The notes: generated from the letters alone by a model not told the origin. DNA of 64,000 nucleotides from Burkholderia stagnalis (GCF_902830275.1 NZ_CADESW010000021.1:62001-126000); one strand, 5' to 3'; positions 53,070-62,535 are shown, counted from the stretch's first letter. Translations and numbers: made by a program.

Positions 53070-55112
53070 TCAACCGGGCACGACGCGCGCCAGCCATTCG
53101 CCCACGCTCTCCGCCACGTGCTCGCGCTCGGGACTGTCGTGCCACACGCGGATCACCTGCCCGATCCGGCCGCCCTCGTCCGGGTCGAGATCGATGCACA
53201 GATGATCGCCGCTGCCGTTGTGCGTGAGCGGTATCCATTTCAGGTTGTACCAGTCGCCGCGAATGCCCGGCTCCGGCTCGCCCTCACAGTCCGCCAAATC
53301 GCCGCGCGCAACCAGTTCGTGCCAGATGGACCACTGCGCGAGGATCTGCCGAGCGGACAGCAGCGTCTCGCCCGCAAACGGTTCGGTACGCCCGGCTTCC
53401 TGTCCGTCGTGCAACCGCAAGCTCTCGCGCCACGCCTCCGGCAACGCCACGCCCAGCCCCGCCTCGAGCGCGCGCAAATCCTCGTCGCTCGCCGGACCGC
53501 GGAACGGCTCCGGCGCATCGGCCGGCAGCGTGCGCCTCCATGCGTCTAGACGCGACCAGGCTGCCGCGATCGTGTCGTGCGGAGATGGTGCGGCGGCGCC
53601 TGGCGCATCCGCTCGCGTTGCATCAGAGGCGGCCGTGTGCGATGCGTCCACCGCTGAAGATCGAACCGCTTGCGTGTCCTCCACCGCGGCGCGCGCAGCC
53701 CGCACCGGCCGGCGCGACTGGTCGAGCCGCATGAACAGTACCGGCGAGCCCGCTGCCAGCGGCGTCGCGCCCGACTCGATCGCGACGAGCGCATCGGCTC
53801 CGGCGAGGGCGCCGAACGCATCGGCCCGCTCGCCCGCTTGCGGCGTCACGACCGGCTCGCCCGTCGCACCCGCCGCAAGCGTCGCCCAGCGGAGATCATT
53901 CAGCATCGGATCACGCGATGTCGGCGCGCCAAGTACACCCATCTCCCAGTACGGCCCCGGCACGTCGACAAATTCCAGCAGATCGATCAGCCGACGCAGG
54001 ATCGTGTGCGCGAGGATCGCGACGTCGCCGGGATAGCCCGGCAGATTGACGAGCGTCGCCTGGTCGAAATAGGTGACGACGCGCGACCCGCGCGGCCGGC
54101 CCGCTGCATCGGTCAATTCGAACGTCCGGCGCTGCGCCGGCGAACGGTCCTCGCTGCGGCCGAAATTGAAGCGCGCGCCATGCACCTGCGGCAGCGTCAC
54201 GCGCGCCTCGCCGACCGGAAACACCGGCAACCGGTTCAGCGCGGCATCCTGGTGCGGCGCCTCCGCCAGCACCCCGGTGCCGACCAGCAGGTCGTAGCGC
54301 TGCACGAGCTCGGCAAGCTGGCGGCGAAACGCCAGCTCGGCATCGCGGGACTCCAGCGGCGGCAAGGTCATGTCGGGCGGCGCGACGTATTCGAGCGACG
54401 CGTCGTAGCCCCACTGCTTCAGGAGCGCGCACAGATAGGGGCCGTTCGCGTCGGGACGCTGCCACGGCTGCCGCTCGCCGGCTGGCGGCACGAGGTCGTA
54501 GCTCGCGACGACCACGCACACGCGCGGCCGCCGGCTGACCTCGACGGTACGCACGCCTGCGGCGATCAGCAGCGCCTGCTGCTCCGCGCCAATGCGCTGC
54601 CCCTTGTCGAGCAGCAGCGCATCACATGCGTAATCCGCGCCACGCGCGATCACACCCTCCCCTTCGACCGGCGGCGCGTCAAGGTCGAGGCGCGCATGCT
54701 GCTGCCCGTCGGGCGCGCGATTGCGCGAGCGCGGCACCACGGTGTCCGCATGCGCCGGCAACGGCGCGAGCGCGGGCAGCCATTCGGCATCGCCCGCCGA
54801 CAGCGTGCGCGCCGCCGGATCGCCGCCGCGATGAATCAGGACCGGATATTGCAGGCGCACATTCAGTGTCGCCGGCCGCGCGGGCGATGCGTGTGCAGCG
54901 TCACCCGCGCGCAGCGCATAGCCTTCGATCGCCGCGAGCGCAAGCCGCGGCAGCGCGTCGGGCGCGGTCACGGCCTGCGCGAGCACGCGTCCGCATGCGT
55001 GCTCGACCGGCACGGTCTCGACGCGCATGCCGCCCGGCACGGCGTCGGCGCAACGGCGATAGGCGTCGGCCAGCCATGCCGGCATCGGTAAAAGGTCGTT
55101 CGTCATCGTCAT
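53070..55112 (-). CDS. MoeA-like protein fused to an SMI1/KNR4 domain
   Basis: 680 residues. Residues about 1-470 resemble MoeA, which inserts molybdate into molybdopterin: IEGYALRAGDAA (cf. MDGYAV), a DLLVGTGVLAEAP segment in the MoCF region, and LVNLPGYPGDVAI near 360. The conservation is weak and some MoeA motifs are degenerate, so activity is uncertain. After an Ala/Asp/Arg-rich linker, residues about 520-675 form an SMI1/KNR4 (SUKH) domain with LPEAWRESLRLHDGQEAGRT and NGSGDHLCIDLDPDEGG. SUKH domains occur as immunity proteins against toxins. The fusion is unusual; the secreted nuclease gene lies 78 bases upstream on the same strand. Confidence 0.7.
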   Translation of the reverse strand: MTMTNDLLPMPAWLADAYRRCADAVPGGMRVETVPVEHACGRVLAQAVTAPDALPRLALAAIEGYALRAGDAAHASPARPATLNVRLQYPVLIHRGGDPAARTLSAGDAEWLPALAPLPAHADTVVPRSRNRAPDGQQHARLDLDAPPVEGEGVIARGADYACDALLLDKGQRIGAEQQALLIAAGVRTVEVSRRPRVCVVVASYDLVPPAGERQPWQRPDANGPYLCALLKQWGYDASLEYVAPPDMTLPPLESRDAELAFRRQLAELVQRYDLLVGTGVLAEAPHQDAALNRLPVFPVGEARVTLPQVHGARFNFGRSEDRSPAQRRTFELTDAAGRPRGSRVVTYFDQATLVNLPGYPGDVAILAHTILRRLIDLLEFVDVPGPYWEMGVLGAPTSRDPMLNDLRWATLAAGATGEPVVTPQAGERADAFGALAGADALVAIESGATPLAAGSPVLFMRLDQSRRPVRAARAAVEDTQAVRSSAVDASHTAASDATRADAPGAAAPSPHDTIAAAWSRLDAWRRTLPADAPEPFRGPASDEDLRALEAGLGVALPEAWRESLRLHDGQEAGRTEPFAGETLLSARQILAQWSIWHELVARGDLADCEGEPEPGIRGDWYNLKWIPLTHNGSGDHLCIDLDPDEGGRIGQVIRVWHDSPEREHVAESVGEWLARVVPG

Positions 55113-55190
55113 GTCAATACAGTACGGGCGCGCGCATCGTCGGCAAGCAGCCCGATGATGCGCGCGGTCGGTCAGATGCAGCGTCGCGAA

Positions 55191-56303
55191 TCAGTGCCGC
55201 TTCGACGCGGGCGAAGCACCGCCCGGTTCGACGTCGACGTAGAACTCGTCGCCGTCAAGCACGCGCTGCGCGCGGAAAAAATCGCCGAGAAACGCGCCGG
55301 CGCGACGGTTGTCGCTAGGATCGATGCGCCTGACCGAGAACCTTCCGCTCGCCGCGCCCTGATGGGTTGCCGCGAACGGATACTCATCGCAATCGCAACC
55401 GCTCGGCGTTTCGTTGGAATCGCCGGTGAACGTGCATTGTCCGGTGACCTGGCCGTACTTCGCAATGCACTGTTCCTTGGACGTAGTGCGATTGCTGGCG
55501 CGCAGCGTTGCGTCGCGGGTGCGCGTGAGCGCCCGCGAGTCCGATCCCGGCAGGATCGTACCGTCGTCACGCGGCACGAAGTTGCCCGGCAGCCCTTGCG
55601 CCTGCGCCTCCTTGATGTGCTTCGCGGATTCGTCGACATCCGGGTTGTCGGTCTTGACCGAGCGCATCACCGCCGGCGCCTTCGAGTAGACGCATCCCTG
55701 CGTGCCGGATTTCGCGAAGTCGACGTCACAGCGCAAATCGGGCACGTAGCTCATGCCCGAATGCGAGGTCAAGCTCGAACCATTCTCGAACGAGTCGCCG
55801 GTCTTCACGATCCGGTACTCCACATACGGGCGCACATACAGCGGATTGCCCTCTTTCATGTTCGGCGTGATGGTGACGATCGTTTCGTTGGAGAGGCCAC
55901 CCGGCATGAGGCCTACGCCGGCGCTCGGCGACACGGTGCACTGCGACCCGCACTCGATAACCGGCTTGATCTGCAGCCCGCCGCCATTGCCGGACAGGGT
56001 CGTCGTGCGGAACCGGAACCGGATCTGCCACGACAGCTGGTTGAGCGGATTGTCCGAATAGGTGTAGGCCTCGATGCGGACCCTGCCGGTTTCGCTGTTG
56101 TCGTCTCCAATCAGCACCCGGTCGAAGGCCTCTGACTTCTGGCAATGCGAACCGCGACTGAGCAGGGAGTTTTCGCTCGTGTCCTGGAATACGGACGTGC
56201 AAATGGGCGACACGTCGGGCGCGCCCCCCGCTTGCGCCGGAGACATGAATAATGGCCAGCATGCACTGACGATTATCAAGCTCTTTCCTATTACCCCTTT
56301 CAT
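55191..56303 (-). CDS. Secreted DNase with NucA/NucB domain
   Basis: 370 residues. A signal peptide (MKGVIGKSLIIVSACWPL to about residue 25) precedes a cysteine-rich region of about 250 residues and a C-terminal NucA/NucB nuclease domain. The domain carries the diagnostic CDCDEYPFAA, then SVRRIDPSDNRRAGAFLGDF and RVLDGDEFYVDV; the D-E pair and following H/N/D residues form the catalytic site in this family. It is likely an extracellular DNase or toxin. AAGGAGAAGGTGG precedes the start at 56303. It is divergent from vgrG, and the MoeA-SUKH fusion follows downstream. Confidence 0.8.
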   Translation of the reverse strand: MKGVIGKSLIIVSACWPLFMSPAQAGGAPDVSPICTSVFQDTSENSLLSRGSHCQKSEAFDRVLIGDDNSETGRVRIEAYTYSDNPLNQLSWQIRFRFRTTTLSGNGGGLQIKPVIECGSQCTVSPSAGVGLMPGGLSNETIVTITPNMKEGNPLYVRPYVEYRIVKTGDSFENGSSLTSHSGMSYVPDLRCDVDFAKSGTQGCVYSKAPAVMRSVKTDNPDVDESAKHIKEAQAQGLPGNFVPRDDGTILPGSDSRALTRTRDATLRASNRTTSKEQCIAKYGQVTGQCTFTGDSNETPSGCDCDEYPFAATHQGAASGRFSVRRIDPSDNRRAGAFLGDFFRAQRVLDGDEFYVDVEPGGASPASKRH

Positions 56304-56747
56304 CCACCTTCTCCTTAACTTATTTATCTATTTCCGTTTAAAGGAGAATCGAAATTAGCACCGCGCCCAATGAAAGCAAACCGTCAACAATGACAGGAAT
56401 GTAATAATTTCCAAGTAATCCATATCAATGCCCTATATCGCGGGCCAGGATGGCGTCGTTTCACCATTTCGCTTCAAGAATGGTACGGGTGACAAAAATG
56501 ACGAGGGTCGCGTCGGGCCGAATGCGTATCACGCATCATTCTTTCACGAATACTGCAGTTAATGCACCAATCTAGGCGATTCTTTCTCTGTACGTTGCCC
56601 CAAGCATCAATCATTGTTAAATGCGAGGGCTTAGATACCTCCCCGTGCTGTTTTGGATAGAATCGCGCGAGCGACTCTGCGTCGCAATGGCTGACCGTCG
56701 CCGGTTTTGCTTCCTTGGCGGTCGAACCTGAGAGAGAAGGAAAACAA
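56304..56747. other. AT-richer divergent region between nuclease and vgrG
   Basis: 444 bases that hold the promoters of both genes. It contains a 44-codon frame on the plus strand (56428-56562, MPYIAGQDGVVSPFRFKNGT at its start) with a composition unlike chance frames here. It has only a weak ribosome binding site and may be a small gene or a remnant. No repeat or terminator found. Confidence 0.5.
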
Positions 56748-59648
56748 ATGGCTGTTCCACCCGTCGATCCGACCAGATTGTCTGCGTCCACGCTTTACGA
56801 ATCGATACATCGGGGCTTGATGCAGCATGAGCGCCTGCTCATGTTCCGCTCCCCGTTGGGGCCGCAGACACTGATTCCCGTACGAGCAAAGGGATGGTCC
56901 AGAGTCGGACGGGGCTATCGCTGGGTGGTGGACGTCGTATCGCTGCGTGACGATATCGATAACCTCGAACTGGAGCATCAGCCAGTCACGCTGTTTATCC
57001 AGCAGACATCAACGCCGTTCTCCGATTCCACCTATCGCCCGATTCACGGCTTCGTTCACAAATTCCATACGCTTGGGCAAGACGGAAATCTGACCGTTTA
57101 TCAAGTCGAATTCGAGTCGGCGTTGTTCTTCCTTGGCAAGGCTAGCAAGAACGACCAATGGTTCAATAAAAGCGCGCGGGACATTCTCACTGAATTGCTC
57201 GACGCATATCCACAGCTGACCGGGCGAGTACGCTTCGTGCTGGCGGATGAACCACGCGTGCGACCGTATACGCGCCAAAGCGAAACAGATCTGAACTTCT
57301 TCCATCGTGTTCTCGAGGATGAAGGATGGTACTTCTATTTCGAGCATGCGCCAGTCCAGTATGACGACGACCCGCGCGTGTCGACGCTCGTGATAGTGGA
57401 CCGGCTTTCCGCCTTGCCCGATGCGAAGCCGATCGAATTCTGCAACGGCACAGTGTCCGACGAGGTAGACGGCTTCACGCAATGGGCGGTGACGCAGACT
57501 GCGCAAAGTCTGGCCTATGCAACAACCTCCTTCAACTACAAGAATCCGCAACACAATTATTCCGTGCGTAGTGATCTCGGTGATAGCGCAATCACCTACA
57601 CAACGGAAGAACGACGGCAGCATGTGAAGCACGACGTGCCGTATGCGCCAATGATCGTGCGCGAAGCGTTGTCGTACGCCTATCCGACTTCGGACGACGG
57701 GCAACGGCGCGCATCCACTCGCACCCAGGCGTGGACTGCCGCCGCCCGCCGATACCTCGGTGTGGGAGGTGTACGGTGGTTCGATGCGGGATCGCGCTTC
57801 ACGCTCGAGCATCACACGCGGCATATGACGGTCGATCCGAACCTTCGGGAGTTCATGGTCGTCGAGGTTGAGTGGTTCATTGAGAACAATGTGCCGCTGT
57901 CCAACCACGCAGCGACCTATCCGCTGAGTTTGCAGAGCACATTGTCCGAGTTGCGCCGAAAGCACGGCAGTCAGTTCAGCTCGCGGGCCAATCCCGTCGA
58001 CGGCATGGGCGGCGTCTACTGGGTCGAAGTGGAAGCGCAGCGGACCAACATCGAGTACCGCAGTCCATTCGAGCACAAGAAGCCGCTGATGCATGCCGAG
58101 CACGCGCTCGTGAGCGGTCCGGATAACGAGGAAGCATGGGCCGACGAGCGCAATCGTATTTTCGTTACCTATCCATGGGACCTGCGTAGCGGAACAGAGG
58201 CCATGCCGACATCACCGCCGCTGCTTGTGATGCAGGCCGACACTGGATATGGGTATGGTGGCGTTCATGTGCCGCGCAAAGACGAATGGGTGCTGGTTGA
58301 CTACTTCCAGGGTGATTGCGATCGGCCGTATGTGCTCGGGCGCCTACCGTCGCAAACGACGCCGCCCCAGTGGCATACCAACGTCCTGCTATCGGGTCTC
58401 ATGTCCAATGGCTTCGGTAAGAGCGGCGCTTACAACGCGTTCGTGCATGACGATTCGACACATCAAGGGGCTACGCGACTGACCACCTTCACAGGTAAGG
58501 TCGGGAACAGCTACAGCCTATATCATCAAGGTATCCTGATCGACCACGCTGGTAATAGCAACGCTCGCGGCCGATACCTCGGAAAAGGCGCTTTGCTGCA
58601 TACCGACGACTATCTCGGCATGCGGGCGAATCGCGGTGCATACATCGGGACGCATCCGAAGGCGCACAACGATGATCAGCTCGACGTCAAGGAAGCACAA
58701 GGCCAATTGAGCGCGGCCGAAAGGATCGTTGAGGCGCTGTCGAACGTCGGTGTTCAGCACCGCGCTGACAGCCTGAAAGACAGCCAGGATTCGCTCAAGC
58801 AGTTCACGGACGCTACCCTGCAGTCGGAGACGCCAGATGCGGGAGGCGGTCGTACGGCAGGCGGCGGCACTGGCAGCGCGAATGCATTCAAGAAGGCGAT
58901 TCTGCTGCTCGCCAGCCCATTCGGCATTGGTACATCGACGCAAGACGCGCTGCACATGACGGCAGACCGTCATATCAACTTGGTCAGCGGCCTGAACACA
59001 CACATTGGATCGGCGGGGGCGTTCTTCGTCAATGCAGCCAAGGCAATCGGGATGTTCTCGCAATCTGCGATCAGGTTGTTCACCAAGGGACCAGTCGAGA
59101 TCCAGTCCCATGACGCAAATGTCGAGGTGATCGCCAAAGCAGTTCTTAAGCTACTAGCGCAAGGCGACGTCGAGATCGCGGCAGGTGGAAAACTGGTGCT
59201 CACTGCGGGGGGAGCATCGATCACGCTTGAAGGCGGCAATATCCGCGGGCATGCTCCCGGGACCGTGGAGTTCAAGGGGGCGCAGCATTCGTTCAGTGGG
59301 CCGGTCAGCATGCGCTATTCGATCCCGCCGCTTCCTGTGAGTACGTTGCCGCAAAACCTTACCCACGAATATACGCAGACGTTCGACGTATCATCGGTCA
59401 TCGCAAATCTCGGTGTCGGGGAAGCACTCCAAGCGCAGACATATCGCATTTATCTGCCTGACGGAACGCTGCAGCAACAGGGCGGGCTACTCGAGGGGGA
59501 AACGGCGACTGTTCACACGCCTACGTCGATGAAAGTGAAGTGTGAGATCGGTGGCGGAGACTGGCACACGATTGAAGATGCTTACGATCATGAACAAGAA
59601 GACGACGACACGAGCGAACACCCGGTCGATGAGCAACAAGAAACGTGA
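56748..59648 (+). CDS. vgrG: Type VI secretion VgrG spike protein
   Basis: 966 residues. VgrG forms the trimeric spike tip of the type VI secretion system. The N-terminal gp27-like part (about 1-400, with LMFRSPLGPQTLIPVRAKGW and FFHRVLEDEGWYFYFEH) is followed by the gp5-like OB fold (about 480-560). A C-terminal DUF2345 beta-helix comes after it (ILLLASPFGIGTSTQDALHM, LVLTAGGASITLEGGNIRGH). The final 120 residues after the DUF2345 region may dock the effector. The ATG at 56748 has GAGAAGGA upstream. No other T6SS structural genes are in the window, so this is a satellite vgrG/effector locus. Confidence 0.94.
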   Translation: MAVPPVDPTRLSASTLYESIHRGLMQHERLLMFRSPLGPQTLIPVRAKGWSRVGRGYRWVVDVVSLRDDIDNLELEHQPVTLFIQQTSTPFSDSTYRPIHGFVHKFHTLGQDGNLTVYQVEFESALFFLGKASKNDQWFNKSARDILTELLDAYPQLTGRVRFVLADEPRVRPYTRQSETDLNFFHRVLEDEGWYFYFEHAPVQYDDDPRVSTLVIVDRLSALPDAKPIEFCNGTVSDEVDGFTQWAVTQTAQSLAYATTSFNYKNPQHNYSVRSDLGDSAITYTTEERRQHVKHDVPYAPMIVREALSYAYPTSDDGQRRASTRTQAWTAAARRYLGVGGVRWFDAGSRFTLEHHTRHMTVDPNLREFMVVEVEWFIENNVPLSNHAATYPLSLQSTLSELRRKHGSQFSSRANPVDGMGGVYWVEVEAQRTNIEYRSPFEHKKPLMHAEHALVSGPDNEEAWADERNRIFVTYPWDLRSGTEAMPTSPPLLVMQADTGYGYGGVHVPRKDEWVLVDYFQGDCDRPYVLGRLPSQTTPPQWHTNVLLSGLMSNGFGKSGAYNAFVHDDSTHQGATRLTTFTGKVGNSYSLYHQGILIDHAGNSNARGRYLGKGALLHTDDYLGMRANRGAYIGTHPKAHNDDQLDVKEAQGQLSAAERIVEALSNVGVQHRADSLKDSQDSLKQFTDATLQSETPDAGGGRTAGGGTGSANAFKKAILLLASPFGIGTSTQDALHMTADRHINLVSGLNTHIGSAGAFFVNAAKAIGMFSQSAIRLFTKGPVEIQSHDANVEVIAKAVLKLLAQGDVEIAAGGKLVLTAGGASITLEGGNIRGHAPGTVEFKGAQHSFSGPVSMRYSIPPLPVSTLPQNLTHEYTQTFDVSSVIANLGVGEALQAQTYRIYLPDGTLQQQGGLLEGETATVHTPTSMKVKCEIGGGDWHTIEDAYDHEQEDDDTSEHPVDEQQET

Positions 59649-59692
59649 CCGATTCAACTTCAGACATCAGCGAAATCGATAGGGAAAATTAA

Positions 59693-61201
59693 GTGTCGAA
59701 CGCACAACCCACCGCATCCGTGGTAGTGACCGTAGTCTTCCGCGACGTCCTTCGAAAACCCATCGAGGGCCTGTTTGTGCAGCTGAAGGCCGGCAAAAGC
59801 GCGCCACCGGCTCCGGCATGGAAAACCGGCCCGGACCCGGCCGCCGCCCAAGAGGCGCCCCCCGCAAAGAACGATGCGCCAACAGCGACGCCCGCATCAG
59901 GTGCCACGGCTGCTCCACCTGCAGCAGCATCCAGCTCGGCGGCCCCGCCTGCTCAAACGCCATCGGATAGCAAAGCCGAACCGGCCGCTCCGCCCTCGCC
60001 TCCCATTTCGGACAACAAGACCGAATCGACCACCGATAAGGACGGCTTTGCGGTAACGATAACAAATGCGGCTCGCAACCAACCGATCGATGTGTTCGTC
60101 AAGAATCGTCGTGGGGAGTACACCTGGAAAGCCCAGATTGTCCCGAAGAAGGATATGAGTGCGTTCACCATTGTCAGTCCCGAATATCATCTCGAGGCCA
60201 CCACACAGCTCACTCCCAAGGAGGAGTTCGAGCAGAACCTCAATCTTCCGGTTGTGAAGGAGGGGGAGGTTATGACGATTGAGAGACTGGCACGGGAATT
60301 TGGTCCGTACATCGCGTGGACCCAAAAGGTCACGGAGCAAGGCCGCGTAACGAAAGATACGCCCAAAAAGAAGAAAGAAGTTACCGTTGATCCAAAGTCC
60401 CACAAGAAGAAAACTACGATTACGATTGAGCACCATTACAAAGTAGTGGATACCGGCAAACCACACACCGTCTCGTTCAGCGTTTTTGGCTCACGACTGA
60501 ATTACCCGAGCCCGGAATTCTTTTCTGATACCCAGTATCAGCATATGGCGAGCGAGCTTAACGTAGAAGTTGCTGCTATTAAGGCGCTTGTTCAGCAGGA
60601 GTCCCAAGGCCATCCATTTTTGGATAATGGCCTCCCTCCAATACTTTACGAGCGACGGCACTTCTTTGACCTTTCCGTCAAGAAGCGCGAGAAAGAAGCC
60701 GAGAAAAAAGAGGCAGAGAAGAAGGCAGCAGAAGCGAAGGACGCAAAGTCCACCGGCAAGACCCAAAAGAAGGCACCCCCACACAAAAAGGGACCACCGG
60801 TAAATCCGTATCCAAGCCATCCCGACCTCTGTTGGCCAAACGGGGACGAATATGGCGGCGGCAATCTCCATCAATACGAGAAACTACTTCGTGCCGCGGA
60901 GCTTGACTTTGAAGTAGCTATAATGTCATGCTCCTGGGGAGGATTTCAAATCTTGGGTGAATATTATTCATCCTGCGGATGTACGACACCTTTTGAGTTT
61001 GCCGATCGATTTATGTCTGGAACGGATGGGCAGATGGAAATTTTTATCGCATTCATGAAAAACATGAAGCGTGCGGGCGTTGATGGATTGAGGGATCACA
61101 ACTGGGAGCAGGTTGCCACCTCATATAACGGTGGCGGCTGGCGCAAGAAGAATCCTGACTATGCCAACAATCTCAAAAAATTCTATGAACAATTCAAGTA
61201 A
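59693..61201 (+). CDS. T6SS-linked muramidase effector (DUF3380)
   Basis: 502 residues, GTG start with AGGGA upstream. Residues about 5-35 and 105-170 together form a beta-sandwich adaptor-like domain interrupted by a Pro/Ala-rich linker (about 36-104). The C-terminal part is an N-acetylmuramidase domain (DUF3380): VQQESQGHP (E303), ILYERRHFF (E320), SWGGFQILG (414-422) and NWEQVATSYNGGGWRKKN. A Lys/Glu-rich insert (about 328-372, KKREKEAEKKEAEKKAAEAK) separates the active-site parts. It follows vgrG by 44 bases and probably is the cargo that cuts target peptidoglycan. The gene is AT-richer than the genome average. Confidence 0.87.
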   Translation: MSNAQPTASVVVTVVFRDVLRKPIEGLFVQLKAGKSAPPAPAWKTGPDPAAAQEAPPAKNDAPTATPASGATAAPPAAASSSAAPPAQTPSDSKAEPAAPPSPPISDNKTESTTDKDGFAVTITNAARNQPIDVFVKNRRGEYTWKAQIVPKKDMSAFTIVSPEYHLEATTQLTPKEEFEQNLNLPVVKEGEVMTIERLAREFGPYIAWTQKVTEQGRVTKDTPKKKKEVTVDPKSHKKKTTITIEHHYKVVDTGKPHTVSFSVFGSRLNYPSPEFFSDTQYQHMASELNVEVAAIKALVQQESQGHPFLDNGLPPILYERRHFFDLSVKKREKEAEKKEAEKKAAEAKDAKSTGKTQKKAPPHKKGPPVNPYPSHPDLCWPNGDEYGGGNLHQYEKLLRAAELDFEVAIMSCSWGGFQILGEYYSSCGCTTPFEFADRFMSGTDGQMEIFIAFMKNMKRAGVDGLRDHNWEQVATSYNGGGWRKKNPDYANNLKKFYEQFK

Positions 61202-61868
61202 ATTTATCGCGTTTTGTCTACTCACCTTTTTTTCGATCCGATTTGCTGCAGCCGGCGAAGCGATTATATTCGACAAGCCAGGCTTGATTGGATTTCGCGA
61301 TGGCAAAACCATTTCAGGGCTTTATGATTCACGAAATGCAAAATTTTCGTGCAGTTTCCTATTCATAGAGGACAGCACCAGCTCCAAAACCGCGAACGTT
61401 GGTGACTATAGCGACACGCCGCTACTTACTTTTGTTCTGGGCGAGGACTCCCCAGAGTTTTCGAATAGAAACAAGACATTCGACATCAAGGCAGATTTAT
61501 ATCGCCGCGACAATGAATGGACGATACAGACCAAGTCCGCTCAGGCCGGGTGCGAAAATGCAACGGGAACATTCATCTTTGACCTCAAAGACTTTCGAGC
61601 AGTAACCTACTATGTGACCGAGGAAGTACCAGCCATCGGCATCCGCATCGTAAAGAGCAAAGCGCCCCTCTTCGTTAATCATGACGGGAATTTTGTTGCC
61701 AAAAAATCGTATCTTGTAGATGGAGACGGTGTAGTCGTGCTGAAAACTCAAGGCGATTTTTCGTATGTTCGTTACGTCGGTACTGGGCCGAAGTTCGAGG
61801 GGCGCGTGACCTTTGGCTGGGTACATACAAGGGATTTGGTTGACCCGTTTCCTCGGGCGACAAAATAA
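61185..61868 (+). CDS. Probable periplasmic immunity protein
   Basis: 227 residues. It overlaps the muramidase gene by 17 bases. The start at 61185 gives a signal peptide (FIAFCLLTFFSIRFAAAG), then a domain with two cysteines and an SH3-like C-terminal segment (VVVLKTQGDFSYVRYVGTGP, FGWVHTRDLVDPF). An exported protein cotranscribed immediately behind a peptidoglycan-cleaving effector is most simply its immunity partner. The gene has low GC like the effector. No named family recognised. Confidence 0.65.
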   Translation: MNNSSKFIAFCLLTFFSIRFAAAGEAIIFDKPGLIGFRDGKTISGLYDSRNAKFSCSFLFIEDSTSSKTANVGDYSDTPLLTFVLGEDSPEFSNRNKTFDIKADLYRRDNEWTIQTKSAQAGCENATGTFIFDLKDFRAVTYYVTEEVPAIGIRIVKSKAPLFVNHDGNFVAKKSYLVDGDGVVVLKTQGDFSYVRYVGTGPKFEGRVTFGWVHTRDLVDPFPRATK

Positions 61869-61907
61869 GAACAGTAGCGCTCTGGATCGCGATCCGAAGG
61901 CTCGCAT

Positions 61908-61941
61908 GTGAAACGGCGACGCGCGGTGTAGGTCGTTTCAC
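61908..61941. repeat. Short inverted repeat
   Basis: GTGAAACG at 61908-61915 and CGTTTCAC at 61934-61941, spaced by 18 bases, between the immunity gene and the integrase relic. It could be a weak terminator or a remnant of a mobile-element end; there is no T tract. Confidence 0.35.
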
Positions 61942-61964
61942 GCGTCATGAACAGGACGCGCATG

Positions 61965-62535
61965 CTACTTCGCCGCTTGGCGTCTCATCCTCGCCTCCTC
62001 CGGTGAGTCGTAGCTCGACGTCGTCCCCAGCGAGGCGTGACCGAACGTACGTTTGCACGGCCTCGAGCGCGACGCCCGGGGCCAGAGTCCGCGTGCCGAC
62101 CGGGTGGCGGAATGCATGCGGCGACAGCCGTGCCAACTGGCGGCGCTCGGCTTCGCTCAGATCCGCGAGCTGCGCCTGCAGCTGCGCGGCGGCCCAGCGC
62201 ACCAGCCCGCGCGTGCCGCGCACCGAATAGCCGCCGGCGGGGTTCGCCGGCGCGTCGTCCGCGTCGACGCGGTCGGCTGCGAATTTCGCACGGACGCGGC
62301 GTCTGCGGGGATCACCAGCGGCGCAAACAGCGTCAAGCCCTACGGCGCTGACGCGCCGGGCGCATCGAAATCCTGCGCGCGATCGCGCCAATGCGCGCGC
62401 GGTGCGTCGACGCACGCGGCGCCGATCGGCACGAAGCGCTCCTAGTTGCCCTTGCCGATCACGCGCAACTCCCACGTTGCAGGGATCTCATCGTCGGCCG
62501 GATGCAGCTCGAGCGCATCTCGCGCGACGGTATCC
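61965..62535 (-). pseudogene. Tyrosine recombinase (integrase) pseudogene
   Basis: Reading the minus strand, pieces of the C-terminal catalytic domain of a phage-type integrase appear in three frames. First comes TWELRVIGKGN, a TAG stop, then ERFVPIG and later a second TAG. Another frame then gives LSPHAFRHPVGTRTLA (box II H-x-x-R) and a further shifted frame ends GHASLGTTSSYDSPEEARMR up to the stop at 61965. At least two stops and two frameshifts show that it is dead. It adjoins a truncated carbonic anhydrase and probably marks the edge of an inserted element. Confidence 0.8.
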
